Origin: Ditylenchus dipsaci
Taxonomy: Eukaryota > Nematoda > Chromadorea > Rhabditida > Anguinidae
Direction: 5' to 3'
DNA: 64,000 nt
Assembly (NCBI GenBank): GCA_004194705.1
Contig: SADC01001309.1
Location: forward strand, 124,001-188,000
Shown here: piece after piece, positions 34,269-46,200 of the stretch
Layout of the letters: each line of letters starts with the position of its first letter
Position numbering within the stretch: position 1 is the first letter of the stretch
The notes under the pieces: generated by a model
The model's database searches: none
Seen by the model: only the letters and a program-made list of their open reading frames with translations
What the model was told of the DNA's origin: nothing
Program-made: the position numbers and the translations under genes

Positions 34269-37200
34269 TCATTTCTGTAACAAAGATCTCTTTATATCCA
34301 GTTTAAAATCAGGGTCTACGCCCACTAGTCTTGCAGAATTACGTCCAGTAGATCTGGACCTAGCTCTAGGTGCTCTCTTCTCTTTCGTGTGCATTGTGCT
34401 GTTACTATTGTTGGACTTGTTGCCAAATATCTGTTCCAACTCGAATGGACTACTTCCATGTGTGCGGTTATTGTTGGAGAGGGCAGGACTGTTTCGTTGT
34501 TGATGCCCTCCATTCCTTTGTCTTAGACTATTACTTGTTCCGCCACCTGGTCTTCGGTTCATTTCGTAGAGACTGAAAAATAGGGATAATATTAAAAAAT
34601 CATAAATAGAGTGAAATGTCGATTTGGCAAATTAATTATCGAAAAATTGTATGCTGGGATTTGAATTTTTAGGTTATGCCATAAGTCAGCAAATTTTAAT
34701 AATTTTTTCAACGGATTTTGATTTACCATGACATGCAGACTTTAAATTGAAAAAAATTGTAAATTATGCTTGAATAATGGGCTTTTTCATTCAAACATTT
34801 GAAATTGTCTCGCATAGAGTATTTACTCGAAAGAAACTAAACAACTTACACATTCTCAAACTGCATCTCTGGTCCTTCAACATCGGACCACAGGCTGGGC
34901 ACCTCCAATGGGACTCGGGGACCAAACTCCCTATCGGAGGAATTGCCACTCATGTTCAAATCACCCAGACCACTGTTGTGCGGACTCACTGAGCTCTGAG
35001 CTTTGTTCAATTGCTGAAAATGATCCAGTTTTGTACTTGTGTTAAATTTAACTGGATTGTCTTCAAAATATTCAAAATCTTAAAAACCTCAACTCCTTTT
35101 AAAGGGACATGCCCACGCTATTACAGATGGTGCCCTAGAATTCAAACAAATTTCCTCATCATTGAACTTATGTATAAATTTAAGGCGCTGCTAGCGAATA
35201 CTTCCCCCCCCCTCTCCAAGAATCCGACCTTTTAAAGATCGCTGTAACTGCCCTTTGAAACAAAAAGTTTAGGATTAGCCCTTAGGCTCGGGGGTAGGCA
35301 AGCGTATGCAAGATGTGACTAATAAATTCTTACGCACTTTCCGGGATCGGGGACATATATTTGGATACTTTTTACTTACGTTTAAAAAGTGAAAATTGTT
35401 GGGGGGATTCGCTAGTAGGGTCGAATTTTTTAACTTGGTTTCTAACAAAACCGTACCTAAAATTAAATTCTAGGCCTTGTTCTGTTAGAAACCAAGTTGA
35501 AAAATCCGTGCAGAAATTCAGTGATTGGGAAATTTGTTTGAATGCCCGGGCACATTGGCGTACCCAGGGTGGGGCTAGCCGGGCTATAGTTCCACCCGTA
35601 AGGACTTTTTAAAAAGAATTAGCCTCTCCCGCCAGGTTTTTTCAGCCTTCTTAGCCCTTTTAGCCCCTCCAGTCAGGAAAATTTTTGCAATCCTGCGTAC
35701 GCCTATGCCACACCACCCTTATTAGCGTGGGCATGCCCCTTTAAGTTTCATTCTGTCTAAGTACCTACCTCTTCCAACATCCTAACCTTGGCGTTCAGCC
35801 TGCGCTCCTCATGGTATATCTTGTTCTCCAATTTGCCATTCAACTCCTCGACCTTCTCAGCGACTGCTCCAGGTCTTTCACCTTCACAGCCAATTCTCGT
35901 TTGTCATCTTCAGTCTGGCGCCAGTCCACCTCCAGTTGGCTGATTTTAGAGCGGAGTTTCTCGCGTTCTTCTTCGATATGTTCCACTTTACGATCCTGAA
36001 ACAAGGTTAGCATTAAAAAGATTGTGATCCGCCAAAAAGCAATTACCCTCTCGTCCACCATGTGCAACAGCTTGGTGCATTGGGATTGGAGGTCGTGCCT
36101 CTCACCCTCCCTTCGTTCAGCTTCCTTGCGTTTTTCTGCCAGGTCTTGTTTGAGTTGCTCCAGACGTTGGGACAGCCCCTCTTTCTCTTTCTGCTCGTTT
36201 TCCAAGGAGAATCTGCAAAAGAGATGGTTTAGCGTCAATTAAAGCAGGTCAAAAAAAGGTAGAGCATATGCAAAAGACTGTTTAGGTAGTTTATCGGTAA
36301 GCTAGCAAAGCCGGATAAGCTTACCGAGTATGGTGATATTTACGAGGTATAGACGTTTCTCGAATTTGTCAAAAATGAAACTTTTTTTACAAACAATAGG
36401 AGGTACCAAGGCAGTTTTTAGGGCTTTTTTTGAAAAATTTTTTGGATTGTGTTCAAACCACCTCAAATAATCCGGAACCATTCTAAACTATCGCAAACCA
36501 TTGCCCACAATTGCGTGGGTGAAATTGCAATTTAGGTCCTAACAAACCTAAATGCCCCACACAATTTTAAGTTAGAGAAATGGGTTATTTTTTAGGTTAA
36601 TTATTTTTTCTGTGGCAAATTTACTTTTTTTTTGTAGCAAAAATGTTTTTTTTTGTGGCAAATTTTTTCTGTAGCTAATTTACTTTTTTTGTGGTAAATT
36701 TACTTTTTTTGTAGCAAATTTATTTTTTTCTGTAGCAAATTTACTCTTTTTTGTAGCCAATCCGATTTTTGTCTGTAGCACATATACTTGAGTTAGTGTG
36801 CTTTTTTATTTCTAAAAATTTCAGAAAGATATATATATATCTGTGGATACGCTTGATCCACATACCGTTTTTAGTCTTTTTAGACTGAAAACTTTGTTTC
36901 GAGAAGAGTAAACTGAGAATTTCGGTTTGGTCCAGCACCCGAAAATTGCAAATTCCTGAAAGATCACAGGCAGTTGGCAAAAGATCCCACTTGTACCCGG
37001 CTCTTTCAGCCAACACTCTTTTCTTCACAAGAGAAAGCCCGTTAAGATCCAAAAGCGTACGGACTGAAGTGTTGCTCTTCTCAAAAAAATGGAGCATAAT
37101 GTGGCTAAGCTTGAAAGAATTATCATCATGCAATCTATTGATGGTAAATTCGGTAAGCTTGCTCAATTTCATAACTGATCCATCAGAGGATGTCGAGTAA

Positions 37201-40200
37201 TGAAGCAGCCGAGAGTGTGCCAGATCTAGCACACACAGTGCTAGATTAGACCTAGAGCCCAGCAGCTTCACCAGCAATTAATCCACTTGTCTTTCATGAA
37301 GTCCAAGTATTTCATAAACTTGGAATACCAATTTTGAGAATTAGGATGAATAAATAAGCACACTACCTCAAGTATATGTGCTACAGACTAAAATCGGATT
37401 TGCTACAAAAAAGAGTAAATTTGCTACAGAAAAAAATAAATTTGCTACAAAAAAAGTAAATTTGCCACAAAAAGTAAATTAGCTACAGAAAAAATTTGCC
37501 ACAAAAAAAACATTTTCGCTACCAAAAAGTAAATTTGCCACAGAAAAAATGATTAACCTATTTTTTATTCTTAAGAAATTTCTATTTTTCAGATTTGGGT
37601 CTGGTTTAGGGTTTTTAGGGCAGTTTGAGGGTATTTGGGGTGGTTTGCGATGGTTTGGAATGGTTTCGGATTATTTGAGGTGGTTTGAACACAATCAATA
37701 ACAAAAAAACCTAAAAAAAACTGCCTTGGTCTTCCTGTTGTTTGAAAAAAGGTTTCTTGGCACCATATTTACGTTCTTATATAATTTACCTATTCGCTTT
37801 ATACTTTTGATAACCTCTACCTCTAGTTAAGAAGTAGACTATCCAACAAAATAGATAATGTGCTAAGTTAAGGGTCTGTAAATCTACGGATAGATACGGC
37901 ATATCTTCTGGCAACGCCTTTCCTCAGTCAAAGTCGGGTTTTAATGTAAGTAACAACTCATTTTGTATTGTTAATTCATTTGACTGTCTGCAAAATTGGT
38001 GGTAATTTGTCTGACCAGGGAACCTCAAGCAGTGTTTTTTTAAAAGACCTCATTGAGAGATTTTTTTGAAGATTCTTGTAGATCACCCGAAGTTATATAG
38101 CAAAGTGCTGCCGCTATTTCAAGTTTTCTCGAAAAATTAACAAAATCGGTCCAACCAAGGTTGCCGAAAAACCATGATATGGGTATCATGGTTTTTAGCA
38201 TACTTTTCGGCATCGCCATCTACCGTATTTTGTCTAATAGAAGCCCACCCTCTAATAGAAGCTCAACCCCTAAATTTTGACTAAGATTTCAGAGATAAGG
38301 TCATTTTTGATTTACAATTTTGAGATTTTCAGGGATTGAAAAATACCTTGTTCTCTCTAATGAGCGCCCCCCCCCCTAACTTCAAGTGGTCTGAAACTTC
38401 TATTTTCATTAACTTTTTAAGCTCTTAAAAAAGTGCCTGCGAGGTATTTGAAAAATCTAACAGGCACTTTTTACAGAGCTCAAAAATTCAATGAAAAGAG
38501 AAGTTTCAGACCACTTAAAGTTTGAAAAAATTGCCACTCTCTAATAAGCGCCCGAGGCGCTCATTAGAGAGAATACGGTATAAGCTCATGGGCGTCTATT
38601 AGAGAAATTACGGTACATCTTTCTTCGCTTCAAAAATGTAAAACAATAAGGTCAAAGTAGGAAGGAAGTCAGAACAATAATTTGGTTCATACTTTGAACT
38701 TATTGTTTTACATTTTTGTAAGATAATGGAATGAGTGATACTTCATCAGAAAGTATAATGGCACTGCCATTATGGCAGGACTACCTGATGATGTTAAAGG
38801 GAGGGTGAAAGCTGTTAAGGAGATAGTCTCGACATGAAAGGATTAAACCAAGTTTTGTTTTTCAAATGTGGTTTCAGAGCCATATTTTATCGACAACTCG
38901 ATGTTGCAATGTCAGACAAATTTGTGCAAATTTAAAGTTGGATTAGCATCATCAATATCAAAATTTCGAAATTCCTTGAAAAACTGCCCTAAAAACGGCA
39001 ATGTAAAATGAAAAAAGATCCATTGAAAAGAGGCTGATTCGTTTCTCATTACATTTCGATTTTTAGGGCATTTTTTGTAGGAATCTCGAAATTCTGATAT
39101 AGATAATGCTCATTCAACTTTTAATTCTGTACAAGTTTGCCTGACATTGCAACACCAAGTTGTCGACAAAATATGGCTCTAAAACCACATTTGAAAAACA
39201 AAAAGCTTGGTTTTATCCTTTCGTGTCGAGACTATCTCCATAAGCTTTCACCCTCCCTTTAATGAGCAAACGTTTTTCTTGCCGTAAAAACATTTTTTTG
39301 CCGTAAAAAAACTTTTTTTTGCAGCAATTTTTTTTTCGCTGTAAAACGACTTTTGATGGCAAAAGAAAATATGCGTTGCGGCAGAAAAAAAATATTTTAG
39401 CGGCGGAAAAAGGTTTTTCTGCTGCAACAAGAAGCTTTTTTACGGCAGAAAAAAAGTATTTTCACAGCAACAAAAGTATTTCCGCGGCGAAACCTTTTGT
39501 TTAACCCATGTTAATGACAATAATTTTCTAATTTTTTTTAATGTAATTTTACACTTACTATACACCATTGGGCCTCGGCACACTTCTGGAAACGAAACGA
39601 AAACGAAAACAACTTTTTTTAGAAAATATTGATTTTTTAATTTTAAAATTGCAATTTTGATATTAATAATTTATAAATTTTTGATTCTCTATCAGATGTA
39701 TCGAGCAGATTTCCATGTCACCTGAAAAAAACAAATTATTTTCGATTTTTTTTGTTCGTTTCAGCTCGATTTCCAGAAACGGAAACCGTTTCCAGAAACG
39801 GGCTGAAACGAACAAAAAAATTCAAAAATAATTTATTTTTTTCAGGTGGCATGGAAAATTTGTTCGATAAATCTGATAGATAATCAAAAAATAGGTATAG
39901 ATCATGAATATCAGAATGCAAAAAGAAGAATTGCAACTTTGAAATTAAAAAATCAATATTTTCCAAAAAATTGTTTCCGTTTTTGTTTTGTTTCCAGAAG
40001 TGTGCCGAGGCCTATTGTAAAGCCACGTAGTTGGGCTTTTATTTGCGCTATCATAAAAAATGAAAATATTATCTCGCTAGAACTTCAATTCAAATTTGTG
40101 ACCGGCTTTTCAGAGTATAGTCGAATCTCAATAAAGTAATAACCCTCGGGAACTCCCTAAGATGCCTGTTTATCGGGGTGTCCATTTACCGAAGTTACCG

Positions 40201-43200
40201 GGTTTTTGATAAGAAAGACATCTGTAATATAAAATACACAGTAACACACACAACAACTCGGAAAGAAAGAATTTACCGTAAATACTCTATTAAACGGCAC
40301 CCCTCCAATTAACGGCCCCCCTCTAATAAACGGCCCCCTTAAGGACCTATATCTCAGCTTAGAAAAACAATTTTGCAAATCTGTTTTTCGCGTTTTTTTA
40401 GTTAATACGAGTTTACCTGATTCCACTTTTCAGATTTTGGTTGAGCACCCAAAAATATCAAAATCAAAATATTTTTGTTCGATTTTCAGGAGTTGAAAAA
40501 TAAACGGCCCGGGCCGTTTAATAGAGTATTTACGGTACGTGATCTTCAAAAAGTGGGCCACAAACACCATTTCAGCAAAATAATTTTGAATCATGTGAGG
40601 GGATATTCGGTAGTTTAAAATAAATGCTCGGATTAGTCATGGTTTTTCATTGCTAACCAGTGTTGTAAATCTTGTAGTTACGGCACCAGCTCGCGGCACC
40701 GAGCCTAAAAATTTTGGCACCAGTGCCAGCTCACGACAGAGCATTTACTTATTGTTCACCGCTAAGTTAGACAACCCTGTGTAATTCGTAGTTTTGTCTC
40801 ATTCTTTTTAATTTTGAATTTTTTTCTTATGTAAAAAATATAAAAAGTTGTAATTGTAATGCACATGCAATTTTCATGCAAAGTACGTTCGCTCAAATTA
40901 CCCACCTCAAAGTGTCTCTTTCAGCCTCCGTTTTTCTGAGCTCTCCTTTCAAATGAGCCAACTCCAGTAAATCCGACGACAACAAATTTCTCCTGCCCGT
41001 TATTTTAGAGGAACCAGAAGAAGATTTGCTGACCCTAGTTGTTGTTTTCGAGGAGGTCATGGTAGTGTCATCGGCAGTCTCTTCATCGCCATTGCCTGGT
41101 GTATCATCGCCAAGGTCTGACCATCCGCCAGATCTACTTCCATTAGAACCGCCATTTTCCTCCTGTTCTAGGAATTGTCCAGATCAGCACCCTGTTCGGT
41201 GGGTATGGACGGAGGAGTGGATTTTCTGGATGATTGTTGAGGGCGTTGACTGAGTTGAGCTCTCGGATGATGTTGAGAAATTCGTCCACCTGGGTCTGCA
41301 ACTCTTCATTCCTGCTTCTTTGTCTGCCCAACTCTTCTTCGGAACACTGCCATTTATAGGTCAGTCTCTCCACTTCCAACTGACTATCTTTGTAGATGGA
41401 TTGGAGGGCGTCGTGGTCATGCTTCTGCTGCTCCAACTCTTTTTTGGCTGAAGTCAAATCATTGGCGGTGACTTCATTGAGAGACTGGAGGATTTGGAGG
41501 TTTCTATTGAGTTGCTGAAATAGATAAAATAATTAGATGAGGTTTTGGACCCTAATAACCACACCCCCTCTCCTCCAACTTTTTCCTTTTAAAACTTAAG
41601 TAAAACGTAGCCAAATATGTTTTAATGTTTTAGAACTTTTTGTTAATTATTTTTCAATGAATCTTAAAGCACCTTTTCTTAGCTACAATTTGGTAGGTCA
41701 AGCTTTTCTTTTAAATTATTCTAGAAAAGGTTATGATCATAAATATAAAAGTGTCAATTTATAGTCAAAATCAGAGTAAATCAAAGGAAAATGGTTGCTA
41801 ATTTATTCATCAAAACTTTTCATCTAATAAATTTTTCAAAGCTCTTCAATTTCAATACAAAATGACATGTCGAATGTTTTGTTAGACCTACACAGGGCTG
41901 AAATACAGACGGTTGAAGTTTTTAAAAATTGCAAAATAACTCAAAATAAGATAAAAAGATAAGTTTTTCAATTTTTAAAACTTTAACCGTCTGTATTTTT
42001 TATAGGGCGTTTTTTGAAGGAATTTAGAAATTTTGATACTGATGATGTCATCCAACTTTTAATTTTGCACAAGTTTGTCCGAGATCGCAACACCGAGTTG
42101 TCAACAAAACATGGCTCCAAAGCCACATTTCATAAGCACACATCTTGGATTAATCCTTTCGTGTCGAGACTATCTTCTTAACAGCTTTCACCCCTCCTTT
42201 AAAGTTATTTGCTACTAGCGCCAAGTTTTGTTACTACTGAAATTAGGATATAGTCGCTGTAGATTACTGGATCTTGGTCTAAAATCGAACATTTTTTGCT
42301 GAAATCTTTTTAGCCGAAATAGATAGTTCATTGCATTGGGGTTTTTATGGGACTGCTTGAATTTTCAATAAAATTGATACAGTCAACGCTTGTTATAACG
42401 TAACTCGATATAACGTAAATTTAAGGTCAGAAGTCATTTCCCACATAGGGTCTGACACTTTTTTCAACCTGATTTTTGAAGTTTTTTGACAGTCCTGTTT
42501 TAACAGTTTGGTCCCAAATACCGTGAGTATTCCGATTTTGCCGACCGTTTTACGAAAATTAAAAAGTTGTTTTTTTTAATGGAAAAACCCGATATAACGT
42601 AACTCGATTTAACGAAAATCCTGATTTTTAAACAAATTTTGCTTTTTTAGAGAATAAAATTTTGTATCTCCAAAAAATGATCGGCAAACTCGGAATCCTT
42701 GCAATATTTAAGACCAGATTGTCAAAACAGAACTGGTAGAAGCTTGGAAAAATGGATGTCAAAAAGGTGTAGAACCCAGTAACTTGCCCGCTTTCTTGAG
42801 TTACGAAATTTTAGAAATTTTCATCGGATTCCCCATGAAATTCTTCCTCTAAAAAGTCATTAAACGCATTGACAAATAAAAAAAATTGGTGGAAACTCAA
42901 GCTATATAAGACTAAGTACGCATCATTTTGGCTGGTTTCCTTTTATCTTGATGGTTATTTGCATGAAATCCCAAAATTAAGGTAGTTGCTGGCAACAAAG
43001 CAGTGCTGGAAATGATTGCAATGGACTGCTCGATAGCTTTTGTCCCTAGAAGTGAGTTAACTTACTGAAATGTAAAGTAAAAAATTAGGTTATGCACCCA
43101 CGGGAATTGAATCTGAGAGTTCAAAAGATTTGCTCTTCGATGTGCTACTCCACTCCACCGCTTTTAACATTATCGTGTGACCCAGGATATAAGTTTTCTA

Positions 43201-46200
43201 ACAAGCTATCCACAGAATGATTTAGAGATAGCTAACAAACTGATCAAACTTTACCGCATAATTTCACAGATGTATTTGATTTCAGAAATATAAATACCCC
43301 CTCTTAAAAAAATTAGATATGAAAATAAAATGTAAAGAAAAACGCAAAAAGAAAATTAGTGGGCATTTTCAAGTAATTAACTACCCATAAAATCGGCGCT
43401 ACCACGGTTGATAAAAAATTAGTTTATTTAAAAGGGAATTCATAAAAAACGGGTTTGACCAAAAATAGAATTGATCAAAAACCGTATTTCAAAAAAAAAT
43501 AAGTTTTTTTTAAACTGTTTGGCAATATGAAAGTTTGCGATATTTGGTTTCATCAATAATTAGTTTAATAATTGTTCATCGCTATTCTGGATATTGGGGT
43601 TTTTTTAAAGTTTCGAGTTACATATACTGTAATTGACTTCAAGCGATTGCTGATCGAGATTTTATTGTAATTTTCACTTTTAAGTGCTCTAAATGAATCT
43701 CGAAGACCAATACAGTAGCCCTGATGAAGCAAGCAGCTGCGATGTAAGTAAGCAAGAATGGTCTGAGGAAGCGGAAGTGGGATCAAATCAAATTCAGGAG
43801 TCAATCAGAAGCAAACAAGATTTGATTTGTTTAATTACGTTGTTTGATTTGTTTGATTACGTTGAATAAAAGTGTGAGGGTTTGTTCGTAGTTGGTTTGT
43901 GTAAATCTGTGTCTTAACTTGGGTTAGGTCATGGCCAAATGTCGGAATATGGACAGTCATTTGACCAAATTGTTTGCGTGCTAATTGTGGCATATTTTCC
44001 AGCTCGGAATTCTTAATACTTAACTGTGGAAATTTATAATAAAGCAACTGTGAAAATGGCCATAATTTGACAATATTTCGGTCGTTTGGCCGAACTCATA
44101 AAAACCGGCTAGTTGCTCATTTTTCAAGATTTCACTATCTCTGAGATACTATTCAATTCTAAAATAAACTGTGTAAATTCGTCGAGAAATCTGGATGAAC
44201 GTATTTATTGACGAATTAAATATTTATATAACTATTTTTTGGTAAAAACCTCATATTGCCAAACAGTTTAAAAAAAACTAATTTTTTTTTGAAATCCGGT
44301 TTTTGATCAATTCTATTTTTGGTCAAACCCGTTTTTTTATGAATTCCCTTTTAAATAAACTAATTTTTTATCAACCGTGGTAGCGCCATAAAATCACCAG
44401 GAACGACTTTAATTATTTTGAAATTTTGGCTTGATCAAGTTTGGTGGGTTTTTTTTCTAATATTTTCAAAAAATCATCAAAAACTATTATGGGTGCAAAG
44501 AATTAGTGCTGATGACAACCCAACTGGCCCAGCGCTAGGACGAAGTTTTTAAGCGCCGGCGCCCACCAAAATTTTTCATTGGCCACAGCGCCGGCGCTAG
44601 CGCCGGCGCCGGAAAAACACTGGTTAAAACATGTACGGTGTAAATATACCTCAATCTCAGCATCTCTCTGCTCCACCTTAGCCGATGCCTCAGCCACCTC
44701 TTGCATCTTGCCTTTCAATTTATTTTGCACTTGCTCGTGCACTCTGTCCAACTCTATATGCCTGCGCTGCAACTCGGAGTATCTGAAAATTAGTTTTTAT
44801 TTTTATTTTTTATAATTAAAAATAATTAAATATATATTACTCTTCTTTCGAAGAATGGTATTCCAACTCCAGTCTTTGCTTTTCCTGATGCAGTTGTTCA
44901 GCAGCCTCACCTGCCCTAGACAATTTCTGATAGTGCACTGAGTCTGCTTGGTACTTCTTGAGGGCCAGCTCCTGTTCTTTAAGGCGAGTCATACAGTCGT
45001 GCAACAGCTTTTGGTCCACTACGTCACGACCTCAAACAAAGATAAATTAAGACATGAAATTGGAGAAAAATACCATATTTCTTCTAACAGAACCAGTGTT
45101 GTGAGTGGCACCGGTGCGGCACCGGCAGCTCACGGCACCGCACCGGTGCTGTGAGCTGGTGCCGGTGCCGAAATTTTTGAGATCGGTGCCATGAGCCGGT
45201 GCCGGAACTTTCAAAGTCGGTGCCGTGAGCTGGTGCCGGTGCAGCAATTCTAAGATTTACAACACTGCACAGAACAATCCCCTGAACTAAAAATCGTGTT
45301 TGTGGCATTGTGTTTTTGACTCAATATTTTGAAGACTGCTCTTACTTTTTCGCAGTGGTTTTTTTGCCGCTAAAATAATTTTCCCTACCTTTTCTTGTTA
45401 GACTAATTACCCTCAATTTGGAGCCGGTGAGATGAGCTACAAAATAGGCGATAACTTGCCTGAAAGTGGTCTTCAAAACATAAGTCAAAAACGCGACACC
45501 ACAAACACGTTTTTTCGAATTCAGGGAGTTGTACTATTAGAGGAAATACGGTATTGGATAAACTAGAATTCATGCCTCTATTCGAAATGCTTAAAAGGCG
45601 TCCTAGCGCCATTTTAGATACTTTAGCAATAAAAAGCGTTTATCCAATTGGCTTTTATGGCTTTTTGCAAAAAATATAGGAGAGGCAAGATCTCTAAAAT
45701 AGTCCAACCACTGACCGGTTTCATAGAAACAGCACATGTTGATGAAGTGTAGTACAAGAGAGACCAGAACAAAAATCAGCACAAAGATTCCTGTGACATC
45801 AAACTGAGACAGGGGGTATGGCAACATGTCACGCAGATGATCCACAAATTCTCGGAGAGCAGAGCGAACAGCTATTAGATTGGAAGAGTTCGAGGAGGAG
45901 GGATCAGCTGTATTTTGCCCCAACACATTTTCAAAGTTTCCACAGTCTTCTTTGTGGCAATAGCTCTAAAAAGTTAGTTTTGAGATTATTGATAATGTGC
46001 CAAAACAGTTAAAAGACTTATCACAAGCCAACTATTTGTATTTTCCCTATAGGTCATACTCTGGTAAAAGTAAAAAGGTGGAAGAATTTGGGTTCCAAAG
46101 ACAGAAAAGGGATGTTATGTAGAAGTGACTAAAAATTCTCCCGAAAGCAATATAAAATAAAAAATTGGGGAAGGGTGCGGCCTGATTTTTTTTGAAAAAC

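Noticed and set aside
44503..44650. Extension of the TANGO1 coiled-coil exon into a GC-rich segment
   Set aside because: A good splice donor ends the exon at 44650, and the extension lies in a hAT-like GC-rich repeat.
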